Of a stretch of DNA of 64,000 nt, positions 8,691-17,823 are shown piece by piece. Each line of letters begins with the position of its first letter. Position 1 is the stretch's first letter. Source of the stretch: Desulfovibrio sp. Fe33 (lineage in GTDB: Bacteria > Desulfobacterota > Desulfovibrionia > Desulfovibrionales > Desulfovibrionaceae); NCBI RefSeq assembly GCF_028532725.1, contig NZ_JAQKGU010000001.1:248001-312000 (forward strand). The letters run 5' to 3'. Under the pieces are notes generated by a model. The model was not told the origin of the DNA. It saw only the letters and a list, made by a program, of their open reading frames with translations, and did not search any database. The translations under genes and the position numbers were made by a program.

Positions 8691-9227
8691 CTAGCTCCTT
8701 CCGCGCCGTCCTCCCGGCCCGTTGCCGAAGCCGCGCCCGCGTCCGAACCCGTTGCCTCGTCCGCCGCGCCCGCCTCGTCCGAAGCCGCGCCCGGGGCCGC
8801 CGGTCATGGGGTCTTCGCGGAGGGAGGCCACAAGCTTGCCGAGGATGATGCGCAACTGTTCGCGCTCCTCGTTGTCCAGGCAGTCGAATTGGCCGTCCAT
8901 GCCGTCCCGGTCGGGACCGAGGTCTTTTGCCGCGTCCGTGGGGGAGATGATGAAGCTGCGCCGGTCGTCCTCGTTGCGTTCCCGGAGAATGAGCCCCCGG
9001 TCTTCGAGCTTGCGCAGCAGCTCGCTCAGGGAGGAGGAGCGCACGTCGAGGATTTCCAGCAGTTCGCCCTGGGGCATGGGGCCGTTTTCGAGCAACAGGG
9101 ACAGGACCCGGTGCTGGGCGTGTTGCGCCTGGTCGAGGCCGTGGCAGGCCCGGGCCATAAGCCGGGAGGCCAGGCGGAAGAGCCCGGCCAGCTCGGCGTT
9201 GTTCACGGGTTTGGCGGGGGAGGTCAT
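8691..9227 (-). CDS. MarR-family winged-helix regulator with Gly/Arg-rich tail
   Basis: 178 residues. Residues about 15-135 are a MarR winged helix: QHRVLSLLLENGPMPQGEL, then a recognition region SSSLSELLRKLEDRG and the wing RNEDDRRSF. From about residue 141 the chain becomes an unusual tail made almost entirely of Gly and Arg (GRGGRGGRGNGFGRGR), resembling the composition of the protein encoded just upstream. Its ATG lies one base after the TAG of that gene, so the pair is translationally coupled. It probably represses its own operon at the two palindromes near 9779 and 9834. Confidence 0.85.
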   Translation of the reverse strand: MTSPAKPVNNAELAGLFRLASRLMARACHGLDQAQHAQHRVLSLLLENGPMPQGELLEILDVRSSSLSELLRKLEDRGLILRERNEDDRRSFIISPTDAAKDLGPDRDGMDGQFDCLDNEEREQLRIILGKLVASLREDPMTGGPGRGFGRGGRGGRGNGFGRGRGFGNGPGGRRGRS

Positions 9228-9228
9228 G

Positions 9229-9732
9229 CTAGCCCATCCTCGCCGCGTAGGCTTCTCCGCGCGGGCAGGCCGGAGCGCTCAGGGGGCAGTGCTGCTCGCA
9301 CAGGGGGCAGACCCCTGCGCCGGGTCCGAAGCCGTCGGCGGGACCTTCGTTCATGGCTGACCTGAACGCGCCGCCCCGGCCGGGCTGGAACCTGTTCAGC
9401 CCCATGCCGCACGGCCCGCGTCCCATCCGGCCCTGGCCGAATCCCTGCGCGTAGCCCTGCCCGCCTTGGGTGAATCCCTGTCCGTAATTCTGTCCGCCGC
9501 CCTGTCTGAAGCCTTGCCCATAGCCTTGTCCATAGCCCGGTCCATAGCTCTGTCCGCCGAAGTCCTGCCCGGAACGTCGGAAGCCTTTGCCCCGCCTGTT
9601 GCCGAACCCTCCGCCGAATCCGCCGCCGAATCCGCCGCCGGGTCCGGCGCATCCGCGCTGGCCTCGGCCCTGTCCGCGGTTGCCTCGTCCATTGCCTCTG
9701 CCGCCGTCGAAATTGTTGTTCCAACCAAACAT
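9229..9732 (-). CDS. Gly/Gln/Arg-rich low-complexity protein with Cys-rich C-terminus
   Basis: 167 residues. It starts MFGWNNNFDGG and is then built of GRGNRGQGRGQ, GGGFGGGFG and GYGQGYGQGF-type repeats. The C-terminal 30 residues contain CPLCEQHCPLSAPACPRG, with four closely spaced cysteines that could bind a metal. No signal peptide or membrane segment. AAGGAG lies seven bases before the ATG. It resembles the small Gly-rich, Cys-containing proteins often paired with MarR regulators in anaerobes. A metal- or redox-responsive role is inferred from the cysteines and from tight coupling to the MarR gene; no function is known. Confidence 0.75.
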   Translation of the reverse strand: MFGWNNNFDGGRGNGRGNRGQGRGQRGCAGPGGGFGGGFGGGFGNRRGKGFRRSGQDFGGQSYGPGYGQGYGQGFRQGGGQNYGQGFTQGGQGYAQGFGQGRMGRGPCGMGLNRFQPGRGGAFRSAMNEGPADGFGPGAGVCPLCEQHCPLSAPACPRGEAYAARMG

Positions 9733-9773
9733 GGTCTGCTCCTTTGTTTGCGAGTGAGGCACCTGATTATGTA

Positions 9774-9784
9774 GGTACCTTCCT
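9774..9784. promoter_or_regulatory. Downstream operator copy (GGTACC palindrome)
   Basis: The sequence GGAAGGTACCT on the minus strand shares the AAGGTACCT core with the copy at 9828-9840, exactly 57 bp away. It lies just downstream of the -10 element of the Gly-rich/MarR operon, where a bound repressor would block transcription. Confidence 0.6.
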
Positions 9785-9794
9785 TTTACTCCCG

Positions 9795-9822
9795 AATATA
9801 GCGTCCCGTTCCGGCGTGTCAA
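9795..9822 (-). promoter_or_regulatory. Strong sigma-70 promoter of the Gly-rich protein/MarR operon
   Basis: A consensus TTGACA (9817-9822) and TATATT (9795-9800) are separated by 16 bases, placing the start near 9788, about 55 bases before the Gly-rich protein's ATG. The promoter sits between two copies of the GGTACC palindrome. Confidence 0.75.
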
Positions 9823-9827
9823 GATGG

Positions 9828-9840
9828 AAAGGTACCTTCC
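9828..9840. promoter_or_regulatory. Upstream operator copy (GGTACC palindrome)
   Basis: GGAAGGTACCTTTCC on the minus strand is a near-perfect palindrome with an AAGGTACCTT core, six bases upstream of the -35 element. With the copy at 9774 it brackets the promoter, as expected for MarR autorepression. Confidence 0.6.
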
Positions 9841-9902
9841 TATTTTAAAAAGAAGGGGGTTAGACAGTGATTTCTAATGAGATCAGTTGGTTATGCGCAA
9901 AG

Positions 9903-9926
9903 AAAAAAAGCGCGGCACGCAGGTGC
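9903..9926 (-). terminator. Possible terminator of the sigma-54 response-regulator gene
   Basis: Leftwards after the TGA at 9942 a short GCAC/GTGC stem (9915-9926) is followed, after CGC, by seven T residues (9903-9909). The stem is short, so this is tentative. Confidence 0.4.
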
Positions 9927-9941
9927 TTCCGAGGAAGAGGC

Positions 9942-11345
9942 TCAATCCGTTTGGATATTGTAGGCCTTGAGCTTGCGGTAGAGGGAGCTGCGTTCGAGTC
10001 CGATGGCCTTGGCGAGCTGGGATATGTTGCCGTCGAATTCTTTGAGCTTGGCTTCCAGGAAGCGGGCTTCGAAGTCGGCGCGGGCCTGCTTGAGGTCGGC
10101 CGGTCCCTGGTTGATGAGGTCGTCCAGGCCGGCGGATTCGGCGGCGGGGCGCGTATCCTGCGCCGGTGCGCCCGGGGCGGGCTTGAACTCGGGGGGCAGC
10201 CGGTCCGGGGTGACGGTTTCCCCCGCGTACATGATGAACATGCGCTCCACGAAATTTTTGAGTTCGCGGACGTTGCCCGGCCATGGGTACTGCTTGAGCA
10301 CGGCGACGGCCTCGGGCGCGAAGGCGATGGGTTTGAACCCGTGCTGGCGGACCAGGGTGTTCACGAAGTCGTTGATGAGCAGGGGGATGTCCTCGACGCG
10401 GTCGCGCAGGGGCGGCAGTTCCAGGGGAAAGACCTTGAGGCGGTAGTAAAGGTCCTCGCGGAAGTTCCCGGCCTCGATTTCCCTGGCCAGGTCCTTGTTG
10501 GTGGCCGCGATGACGCGCACGTCCACCTTGATGGTCTTGCGTCCGCCCACATGTTCGAAGGCCTGCTCCTGAAGGATGCGCAGTATCTTGGCCTGGGTCT
10601 TGAGGCTCATGTCGCCGATCTCGTCCAGGAACAGGGTGGACCCGTCGGCCAGTTCGAACTTGCCTTCCTGGGCCTTGTTCGCGCCGGTGAAGGCCCCTTT
10701 TTCATGGCCGAACAGTTCGGATTCGATGAGTTCCTCGGGGATGGCCGCGCAGTTGACCGCCACCATGGGGCGCTCGGCCCGGGAGGACTGCTCGTGGATG
10801 GACCGGGCCACGATCTCCTTGCCGGTGCCGTTCTCGCCGGTGATGAGCACCCAGGATTCGGTGGGAGCGACGCGGCCGATAACCTCCCTGAGGGAGGAGA
10901 TGGGCATGGACTCGCCGGTCAGGGTGACGGGCTGCTCCGAGGATATGCGCGTCTTGAGCGCCTGGTTTTCCTGGCGCAGCCGGGAGAATTCCAGCCCGTT
11001 GCGCGCCGAGACCACGACCTTTTCCAGGGAGAGCGGCTTTTCGATGAAGTCGAAGGCCCCCTCCTTCAACGCCTTGACCGCGGTTTCGATGGTCCCGTGG
11101 CCAGAGATCATTATCACGGGCAGCCCCTCGTAGTCGCGGGAGATGACCCCCAGGCATTCCAGGCCGTCCATGCCGGGCAGCCAGATGTCCAGGAATACCA
11201 GGTCCGGGATGTCGGTGCCGAGCAGCTCCAGGCCCTGTTCGCCGGAGTCGGCCTCCTCCACGGAAAAACCTTCGTCTTCGAGAATGCCGCGCAGGGAGAG
11301 GCGGATGGACTCCTCGTCGTCGATAATCAGGATCTTTGCGGCCAT
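9942..11345 (-). CDS. NtrX/NtrC-type sigma-54-dependent response regulator
   Basis: 467 residues in three parts. The receiver domain (1-120) has the acidic pair DD at 9-10 and phosphoacceptor D53 in FLDIWLPG. The AAA+ domain (about 142-380) has Walker A GENGTGKE (170-177), the sigma-54-contacting loop GAFTGA (217-222) and Walker [10 protein letters not shown] (237-245). The C-terminal 40 residues are a Fis-type helix-turn-helix ([20 protein letters not shown]). It activates sigma-54 promoters and is closest in layout to NtrX; the partial NtrY-like kinase at the left edge and the sigma-54 promoter at 28229 are candidate partner and target, unproven. AAGGGAG precedes the ATG. Confidence 0.9.
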   Translation of the reverse strand: MAAKILIIDDEESIRLSLRGILEDEGFSVEEADSGEQGLELLGTDIPDLVFLDIWLPGMDGLECLGVISRDYEGLPVIMISGHGTIETAVKALKEGAFDFIEKPLSLEKVVVSARNGLEFSRLRQENQALKTRISSEQPVTLTGESMPISSLREVIGRVAPTESWVLITGENGTGKEIVARSIHEQSSRAERPMVAVNCAAIPEELIESELFGHEKGAFTGANKAQEGKFELADGSTLFLDEIGDMSLKTQAKILRILQEQAFEHVGGRKTIKVDVRVIAATNKDLAREIEAGNFREDLYYRLKVFPLELPPLRDRVEDIPLLINDFVNTLVRQHGFKPIAFAPEAVAVLKQYPWPGNVRELKNFVERMFIMYAGETVTPDRLPPEFKPAPGAPAQDTRPAAESAGLDDLINQGPADLKQARADFEARFLEAKLKEFDGNISQLAKAIGLERSSLYRKLKAYNIQTD

Positions 11346-11390
11346 GGCTGCTCCCTTGCAAGGTGGTGGGGACGCGGTTGCGCCTTCCCG

Positions 11391-11419
11391 AGTATAGATG
11401 ACCCGGCCCGATGATTCAA
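11391..11419 (-). promoter_or_regulatory. Sigma-70 promoter of the sigma-54 response-regulator gene
   Basis: TTGAAT (11414-11419) and TATACT (11391-11396) on the minus strand are spaced by 17 bases; transcription would start near 11384, leaving a leader of about 39 bases before the ATG at 11345. Confidence 0.65.
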
Positions 11420-11432
11420 GCCGGTCCCGGCG

Positions 11433-12596
11433 TTACACGGGGGATGTCGGAAAATCCCAGGTCTTTTTTCCGAGCCAGTTGTAGGAGCGTTTGCCGTGGA
11501 CCATGTCGCCGAGCGGGCCCGCGCCGAGTTTGATGAACCGGCTGATGACCCCGGCCCCGAACCATCTCATGGCCCGGAAAAGACACCAGCGCAGCCTGTC
11601 GGACCCGTTGAGTTCGGGAAGGATCATGCGGTGAAGCCTTTCGCTGTAGGCGGCGCTGGCGTCGCCGCCGTCGGCGAGCGCGTCGGCCACGGCCCGGCCC
11701 GCATACATGCCCGTACACATGGCGTAGAAGATGCCTTCGCCGAAGAGCGGCTCCACGAACCCGCCCGCGTCTCCCGCGAGCAGGGCGCGGCCGTGCGCCG
11801 GATCGTGAAGGTAGCTGCCGTAGGGCAGGGGATGGCCCCGCTGGCAGGAAAGCGCGGCCGGGGCCACGCCGAGCGCGTCGAGGTAGGCCCGGAACAGTTT
11901 GGCGAAGTGGGTGTCCCGGTCGCGCAGCCCGCAGATGCCCAGGAGCACGTTTTCGCCGTTGGGAAAGACCCAGCCGTAACCCGCGTCCAGAAAGCCGATG
12001 TACAGGATCGGGGCGTTCACCCGGACCGGGAAGTCCCGGGCCGAAATCTTGACTTCGATGGTCGCGGCCGTGAGCCGCCGCATACGCCGCTGGTCCACCT
12101 CCGGGAAGGAGGCGCGCACCACGGAGTGCGCCCCGTCAGCTCCGATGACGTATTTTCCCCGGAAGGTCTCGCCGTTCATGAGGAGCACTTCGCCGCTGTC
12201 CGGGTTGCAGCCCGCCACTTCGGCCTCCTCGACCACCGTGGCTCCGGCGCGGCGCGCGTGTTCCAGCAGCCTTGCGTCCAGCGCGGTCCGGTCGATGAAG
12301 TGGAACGGGTAGGACAGCTTCCCGTCGGCCAGGTCGGCGGAGAAGGTGCGGATGGAGTATCGGTCCGACACGTGCCGGAGGATTCCGGCCTCGTCCAGCG
12401 ACCGGGGCGTCTCGCCGAACAGGGCGTTCAGGATCTGCACGGACTTCCACGTGAGCAGCCCGCCGCAGAGTTTGGAGCGGGGGAAGGCCGCCTTGTCGAA
12501 AACCGCCACGGTGCGGCCCTGCCGGGCCAGTGTCAGGGCCGCTGCGCTGCCCGCCAGAGAGCCGCCGCAGACGATGGTGTCGTAGGTCTTGTTCAT
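11433..12596 (-). CDS. Geranylgeranyl-reductase-family FAD oxidoreductase
   Basis: 387 residues. An N-terminal dinucleotide fold (TIVCGGSLAGSAAALTLA, with FDK at the end of the second strand) binds FAD; SKLCGGLLTWKSV is the conserved Cys-Gly-Gly region of this family, YVIGADGAHSVVR is the second FAD motif, and ALLAGDAGGFVEPLFGEG is the third. Members reduce isoprenoid double bonds, for example in menaquinone or archaeal lipid chains, or act on other polyprenyl chains. The substrate here is not determinable. It stands upstream of the response-regulator gene on the same strand but with its own spacing. Confidence 0.85.
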   Translation of the reverse strand: MNKTYDTIVCGGSLAGSAAALTLARQGRTVAVFDKAAFPRSKLCGGLLTWKSVQILNALFGETPRSLDEAGILRHVSDRYSIRTFSADLADGKLSYPFHFIDRTALDARLLEHARRAGATVVEEAEVAGCNPDSGEVLLMNGETFRGKYVIGADGAHSVVRASFPEVDQRRMRRLTAATIEVKISARDFPVRVNAPILYIGFLDAGYGWVFPNGENVLLGICGLRDRDTHFAKLFRAYLDALGVAPAALSCQRGHPLPYGSYLHDPAHGRALLAGDAGGFVEPLFGEGIFYAMCTGMYAGRAVADALADGGDASAAYSERLHRMILPELNGSDRLRWCLFRAMRWFGAGVISRFIKLGAGPLGDMVHGKRSYNWLGKKTWDFPTSPV

Positions 12597-12621
12597 GTCG
12601 TTCGCGTACCCGGAAGGGCGA

Positions 12622-13107
12622 TCACATGGTATTAATCATGGATGAGGGGGTGCGCCCCTCCTGCTTCATCTTCTGGTAGGCGCGCAGGTCCTTGTCCAGC
12701 TTGTTCAGCAGGGCGGCCACCAGGTCGCGCCGCTGGGCGCGGCGGGCCGGGGTGGAAAAGGTGAACCCGTCGGCCAGGGCCACGTGAAGCTCGTAGACGA
12801 TGTCGGTTCCGGGTGCGATCTCCCGGTAGCTGTCCTGGGGAGAGGCGCTGATCTTGACCTCCCGGAAGATGGAGTTGCGCGCGTCGATGTATTTCAGGAT
12901 GCGCGCTATCTCCCGCTCGGAGTAGTCTCTTTCTCCCAGCCCACCGGCAAACTTGAGCTTCTTGGCGGCGGTATTGGAAAACACGGATTCGCCCTTGCGG
13001 ACGATGTCGAGGTTGAAGAAGACGTAGATGACGGCCGCCGCGGCCAGGATCAGGAGGATGTTCCTGGTCCATTCGGTCGATTTGTCGCGCCGTCGCTTCC
13101 CGTTCAT
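12622..13107 (-). CDS. Conserved hypothetical single-pass membrane protein
   Basis: 161 residues. A basic N-terminus (KRRRDKSTEWTR) precedes one membrane helix (about residues 16-32, LLILAAAAVIYVFFNL), so the rest is probably outside the cytoplasm. The soluble part carries a predicted mixed alpha/beta domain and a basic C-terminal helix. No known motif is recognised. The ATG has a GGGGGG-rich ribosome site about five bases upstream. It is divergent from the DUF115 gene and lies upstream of the flavoprotein gene on the same strand, with a 25-base gap, so the two could be co-transcribed. Confidence 0.7.
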   Translation of the reverse strand: MNGKRRRDKSTEWTRNILLILAAAAVIYVFFNLDIVRKGESVFSNTAAKKLKFAGGLGERDYSEREIARILKYIDARNSIFREVKISASPQDSYREIAPGTDIVYELHVALADGFTFSTPARRAQRRDLVAALLNKLDKDLRAYQKMKQEGRTPSSMINTM

Positions 13108-13256
13108 GCGTTCCCCCCTGCAAAGCCGTGTTTCGCGTGAAACGGTATACTATGAAATCCAGGAAGAAAAAAGTCTTGCGTGCGTCGAGAAGCCGGAGAA
13201 GCCCGGTCGCCTTGACAAAAACATGGGCCGGGGCCAAATTCCACAGTGGTGAAACC

Positions 13257-15038
13257 ATGACCGAACCTATGGAGAACAGCAAGATAGCCGCCCTGGTGGA
13301 GTTGGGCATCCTGTGCCGAGGGGAGCAGGTGCCTCCGGCTGGTTCCGGTCATGCCGATCCCGGCCCGCACCGTTTTTCGGATCATGTCCAGTTGTGCCGT
13401 TTCGAGAATCCCGCCTTCCGCCGCCCGTTCGGCGACCGTTCGAGGGAGGCCTTCGCCCCCCTGCCGCCGGACACGACCATGGAGTCGGCCGTCAAGGCCA
13501 CCCGTCTGGTTGTTCTGCTCGGGGCGGCCGATTCTTCCGAGCTGCGCATGGCGCTGGCCTTCAGGGGCGCCGTGGTGGTCATCTTCGAGCCGGACGAGCG
13601 CGTGCTCATCCAATTCCTGGAACGGTTTAAGCTGGCCGGACTGAACCGGCCCAATCTTTTTTGTTTCACCGGCGATCCGCGTTCCTTCAATCCGCCTCTC
13701 CATGAATTGTTGCCCGGCGACATGTTCCGCATGGGCGTTCCGGCCTTCTTCCTGACGGAGCGGGTCCGCGAGCTTTACGGCGACTGGGCGCGCCGGGTCG
13801 TCGAATATCTGGAAACCCTCCACTACCGCCACGCCATTTACGGCCTGTCCGGCCAGTCCCTGTCCCGTTCCCGCCCCCTGAGGAACATTCATCGGGGGCT
13901 TTTGTACGACCAGCAGGTTCATATCTATGAAAACGTGCCCGATTATCTGAGCGCGTCGTCCATCTCTGCGCTGCGCAAGGGGCTATGCGGGGTCGATGCG
14001 GTCCTGGTGGCCGCGGGGCCGGACCTGCCCGCCCGGTTCGACTATCTCCGGCGCGTCCGGGACCGGGCCGCGATCATCTGCGTGAACAACGCGGTCAAGC
14101 CGTTGGTCGAGGCCGGTATCAAGCCGCATTTCGTCGTCATCAACGATACCTCCATCGCCTCGGGACAGGTCTTCAGGCACATCCCGAAGCTGCCCGAGAC
14201 CATTCTGGTGGGCCACAGCCTTTCCGACCTGGGCGGCGACAGGTTCCGCCGGAAATACCTGTTCGGCTCGTTTCTGCCGCAACTCTTCGGCCCTCGGGAT
14301 GACTTGCGCCTGCACGGCTCGGTCATATCCACGGCCTTTTCCCTGGCGAGGCATCTCGGCTGCGCGCGTTGCGTGTTCATCGGGGCTCAACTGGCCTCGG
14401 ATAATCCCTGGGGCCTGGGCTATTCCAAGGGAACGCTGAAAGACGAGGTCGAGGCGGGCGGGCGGCCGCTGACCGGAGAATTTCCCCAACTCGTGCCCGT
14501 GGACACGCCCTTCGGGGAACGGCTCTACACCACCCTGAACTTCCTGGACGCCGCCTTGTGGCTGACCGAGGAAATCCGGGTGTCAGGAGTGCGTTGCGTG
14601 AACACCTCAAAGGCGAGCATCCTCTATGGCGAGGGCATCGAGTACGAGGAGGAGCCGGAGCCGCAGGGCGCGCCGCCGTCCATGAAGGATTTCTTCCGGG
14701 TGGAGCCGCCCCGTGTGGACCGCGAGGGCGCGGTCCGCTGGCTGCGCGGCGAGATCAGGCTGTGGTCCAGCGTGCGGGAAGCCGCCCGGGCCTTGCTGGC
14801 CGACGACAGCCCGGCCATGACGGCCAAGGGCATGGCCATCCTCGACCAACTGGACGCCAACAACGTCACCTATCTGACGGAACGCCGCGACGGGTTTCGG
14901 AACGATCTGTTCTACCGGTTGGTTTTCGAGGGGGACGAGGCGGACCGGCGCAAGGGGCTGCGTCTCTACTTCCGCAATGTCTTCGCCATGAGCGGCGAGT
15001 TCCTCGGCCTGTTGCGGCAGGCTCTCGAATCAGTCTAA
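13257..15038 (+). CDS. DUF115/MptE-like motility-associated glycosyltransferase-like protein
   Basis: 593 residues. The centre contains the DUF115 (6-hydroxymethylpterin diphosphokinase MptE-like) domain: a Rossmann-like VDAVLVAAGPDLPARF, IICVNNAVKPLVEAGIKPHFVVINDTS, and a later CVFIGAQLAS. Proteins of this family (Maf) are needed to glycosylate flagellin with nonulosonic acids in polar flagellates, which fits the NeuA-like and other glycan genes further right. The ATG at 13257 was chosen because a promoter-like TTGACA (13212) sits shortly upstream; ATG 13269 is an alternative. Its 3' end overlaps the NAD synthetase gene by four bases, tail to tail. Confidence 0.8.
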   Translation: MTEPMENSKIAALVELGILCRGEQVPPAGSGHADPGPHRFSDHVQLCRFENPAFRRPFGDRSREAFAPLPPDTTMESAVKATRLVVLLGAADSSELRMALAFRGAVVVIFEPDERVLIQFLERFKLAGLNRPNLFCFTGDPRSFNPPLHELLPGDMFRMGVPAFFLTERVRELYGDWARRVVEYLETLHYRHAIYGLSGQSLSRSRPLRNIHRGLLYDQQVHIYENVPDYLSASSISALRKGLCGVDAVLVAAGPDLPARFDYLRRVRDRAAIICVNNAVKPLVEAGIKPHFVVINDTSIASGQVFRHIPKLPETILVGHSLSDLGGDRFRRKYLFGSFLPQLFGPRDDLRLHGSVISTAFSLARHLGCARCVFIGAQLASDNPWGLGYSKGTLKDEVEAGGRPLTGEFPQLVPVDTPFGERLYTTLNFLDAALWLTEEIRVSGVRCVNTSKASILYGEGIEYEEEPEPQGAPPSMKDFFRVEPPRVDREGAVRWLRGEIRLWSSVREAARALLADDSPAMTAKGMAILDQLDANNVTYLTERRDGFRNDLFYRLVFEGDEADRRKGLRLYFRNVFAMSGEFLGLLRQALESV

Positions 15039-16693
15039 AGGTCGCGGCGGCAGGCCAGCGGCATACGCCAGCCCGTGCCGAAGGAGCGCGGGGTGAGTTT
15101 TATGCCGGGCGCGGCCTGGCGGCGTTTGAACTCGGCGATCCGCACCAGGTTGAGGACCTTGTTCACCGTTTCCTCGTCATAGCCTTCGGCGATGATCTCC
15201 CGACGGGACTTCTGGTGTTCGACGTGCAGGGCCAGGATGCCGTCCAGCACCGCGTAGTCGGGCAGGGAGTCCTGGTCCTTCTGGTCCGGCTTGAGCTCGG
15301 CGGACGGCGGCTTGGTGATGATCGCACCGGGGATGTGCGGGGCCACCTCGGCGTTGTACCATCTGGCCAGGTTGAATACCCCGGTCTTGTCCACGTCGGA
15401 GATGACCGCGAATCCGCCGGACATGTCTCCGTAAATGGTGCAGTATCCCACGGCCAGTTCGGACTTGTTGCCCGTGGTCAGGAGCAGGGCGCGGAACTTG
15501 TTGGACAGGGCCATGAGCAGGTTGCCCCGGATTCGCGACTGGATGTTCTCTTCGGTCGTGTCCTCCCCATACCCCGCGAACGGTCCGGCCAGGGTCTCGT
15601 CGAACGCCCGCATGATGGGCTCGATGGGCAGGGTCAGGGTCTTCACCCCGAGATTTTTCGCCAGTTCCAGCGAGTCGTCGATGGAGCCCCGGCTTGAATA
15701 GGGCGAGGGCATGAGCACGCAGGTCACGTTTTCCGCGCCCAGGGCTTCGGCGGCGACCACTGCGGTCACGGCCGAGTCGATGCCGCCGGAAAGCCCCACC
15801 AGGGCGGTGGAGAAGCAGCTCTTGCGCACATAGTCGCGGGTGCCCATGACCAGGGCGCGCCAGGTCTCGGCCTCGCGGCGGAAATCGTCTTTAGAAACGG
15901 TGTTGGCCGACGGATCGGCGGTGTCCACGAGGAGCACGTCCTCCTCGAATCCGGCGGCCCGGGCCAGGAGCGCGCCGTCCGGGGCGAAGGCGCAGGACCG
16001 GCCGTCGAAGACCAGGTCGTCGTCGCCGCCCGTCTGGTTGGCGTAGATCAGGGGCACGGCGTATTTGCGGGCCACCGCGCCGAGCATGTCCTCGCGGAGC
16101 TGCTGCTTGCCCAGGAAAAGGGGCGAGGCGGACAGGTTGAGGATGACGTCGGGCGCGCCTGCGGCCGCTTCCTCAAGGGGGTCGCGGGCGTAGGTGCGGG
16201 CGTCCCAGTAGTCCTTGTCGTTCCAGGCGTCCTCGCAGATGGTCACGGCCAGGGTCAGGCCGTTGTGCCGGATGAGATTGGCCTCCGGGTCTCCTGCTGG
16301 CGCGGGCTCGAAATAGCGCGCCTCGTCGAATACGTCGTAGGTGGGCAGGAGGGTCTTGCGAACCGTCTGCCTGATCGTGCCGCCTTCGCACCACAGGGCG
16401 CAGTTGAAGACTGGCTTGCCCTGGCCCGTGCGGTTGCGCTCCACCGATCCGAGGAGCAGGGGGGGGCAGTCCCGCAGCTCCGCGGCCAGCTTGTCGGCCC
16501 GTTCGCGGGCGCGGTCCACGAATCCTCCGTAGAGCAGAAGGTCGCGCGGCGGATAGCCGGTCAGGGCCAGTTCCGAGGTCAGGCAGATTTCCGCGCCGAG
16601 GTCCTTCGCGCTTCGCGCTGCGGCCAGGATTTTGACGGCGTTGCCGTCGATGTCGCCGACAATGGGATTGAGTTGCAGGACGCCTATTTTCAT
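15035..16693 (-). CDS. nadE: Glutamine-hydrolysing NAD+ synthetase
   Basis: 552 residues, the two-domain form. The N-terminal nitrilase-type amidase has the catalytic triad E41 (LTSELALTGYPPRDL), K113 (VRKTLLPTYDVFDE) and C153 (TICEDAW). The C-terminal ATP pyrophosphatase domain has the PP-loop SGGIDS at 302-307 and the conserved KPPSAELKPDQKDQDSLPDY segment near the end. It makes NAD+ from deamido-NAD+, ATP and glutamine in the cytoplasm. The ATG at 16693 lines up with the family start (MKIGVLQLNP); a TTG six codons upstream is possible. Monocistronic, convergent with the DUF115 gene. Confidence 0.95.
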   Translation of the reverse strand: MKIGVLQLNPIVGDIDGNAVKILAAARSAKDLGAEICLTSELALTGYPPRDLLLYGGFVDRARERADKLAAELRDCPPLLLGSVERNRTGQGKPVFNCALWCEGGTIRQTVRKTLLPTYDVFDEARYFEPAPAGDPEANLIRHNGLTLAVTICEDAWNDKDYWDARTYARDPLEEAAAGAPDVILNLSASPLFLGKQQLREDMLGAVARKYAVPLIYANQTGGDDDLVFDGRSCAFAPDGALLARAAGFEEDVLLVDTADPSANTVSKDDFRREAETWRALVMGTRDYVRKSCFSTALVGLSGGIDSAVTAVVAAEALGAENVTCVLMPSPYSSRGSIDDSLELAKNLGVKTLTLPIEPIMRAFDETLAGPFAGYGEDTTEENIQSRIRGNLLMALSNKFRALLLTTGNKSELAVGYCTIYGDMSGGFAVISDVDKTGVFNLARWYNAEVAPHIPGAIITKPPSAELKPDQKDQDSLPDYAVLDGILALHVEHQKSRREIIAEGYDEETVNKVLNLVRIAEFKRRQAAPGIKLTPRSFGTGWRMPLACRRDL

Positions 16694-16794
16694 GGGGCCG
16701 TGATACGCCAAAGCCGGACTCCGGGCAACCGTTTACCGGCCGGGAGCGCGGGTAACCAGTGGTCTGCCGGACGGTTGTGGTGTACGGTGCGGCC

Positions 16795-17823
16795 ATGCCT
16801 GAGCCGCTTGTCTTCGCCCACCCCGAGCCCGCGCCCGCGTCCACGCGGGTCTGGCCCGTGTTCCTGCCCTTTGCGGGCTGCCCGCACCGCTGCCTGTTCT
16901 GCGCCCAGGACCGCCAGACCGGCCGGGACGGCGCGGCCCTGTCCCGGGTCCTGTCCGAGCTCGATCGCGACCTGGACGCGGCTCTGGCCGCCGGACGCGG
17001 TCCCTACGAACTCGCCTTCTACGGCGGGACCTTCACGGCCCTGCCCGCGCCGTGGCCGGAAACCTTTCTCGCCCTGGCCGCCCGGTACAGGGAACGCGGC
17101 CTGATTACCCGCGTGCGCTGCTCCACCCGGCCCGACTGCACGGCTCCCGACGTTCTCGACCGCTGCCGCGCCCTGGGGCTCGACCTGGTGGAGCTGGGCA
17201 TTCAGTCCTTTGACGACGCGGCGCTTGCCGCCTCCGGCCGGGGCTATGACGGCGACGCGGCCCGGCGCGGGTGCGAGCGGGTCGCGGAGAGCGGGCTGGC
17301 TCTCGGCGTGCAGCTTCTGCCCGGCCTGCCCGGCGACCGCGAGGGACTCTTTCAGCAGGATGTTCGGGAGGCCGCCGCGTTTCGGCCCGAGACCGCCCGC
17401 CTCTATCCCTGCCTGGTCATCGAGGGCACGGCCCTGGCCGAGGTCTGGCGGCGGGGCGGCTATGTCCCCTGGACCGTGGACCGGGCCAAGGCCGAACTGG
17501 CCTCGGCGCTGCCGGTCCTGTGGGGGCGCGGCGTGCGGGTCATCCGTCTCGGCCTCGCGCCGGAGGGAACTTTGGCGGAATCCTTTCTGGCCGGACCGTG
17601 GCACCCGGCCCTGGGCCAGTCTGCCCGCTCCCTGGCTCTCCTCGGGATCATCCGGGAAAAGGCCGCCGCCCTGGGCCGCGCGCCTTCATCCCTGGTCGCG
17701 CCCCGCCGCTACCAGGGCGAGTTCTTCGGCCAGGCCAACGAGCTGGCCCCGGCCTATGCCGCCCTGGGGCTGCCCCGGACGGCTGTGCGTTTCGCCGATA
17801 CGGAGTATTTTTCCCTGGCATGA
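16795..17823 (+). CDS. Elp3-like radical SAM protein
   Basis: 342 residues. The [4Fe-4S]-binding cysteines are C29, C33 and C36 in GCPHRCLFC; YGGTFTALP is the radical SAM GGE-like segment, and VELGIQSFDD is typical of the Elp3/coproporphyrinogen-oxidase branch. It lacks the acetyltransferase half of eukaryotic Elp3. Function is unknown; Elp3-like bacterial homologues are suspected RNA or small-molecule modifiers. The ATG is preferred over a GTG twelve codons upstream, as the family starts shortly before the cysteine motif. Divergent from nadE. Confidence 0.8.
   Translation: MPEPLVFAHPEPAPASTRVWPVFLPFAGCPHRCLFCAQDRQTGRDGAALSRVLSELDRDLDAALAAGRGPYELAFYGGTFTALPAPWPETFLALAARYRERGLITRVRCSTRPDCTAPDVLDRCRALGLDLVELGIQSFDDAALAASGRGYDGDAARRGCERVAESGLALGVQLLPGLPGDREGLFQQDVREAAAFRPETARLYPCLVIEGTALAEVWRRGGYVPWTVDRAKAELASALPVLWGRGVRVIRLGLAPEGTLAESFLAGPWHPALGQSARSLALLGIIREKAAALGRAPSSLVAPRRYQGEFFGQANELAPAYAALGLPRTAVRFADTEYFSLA

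Noticed and set aside
13212-13240. TTGACA followed by CAAATT before the DUF115 gene
   Set aside because: The -10 matches only three of six positions with an 18-base spacer; kept only as weak support for the chosen start.
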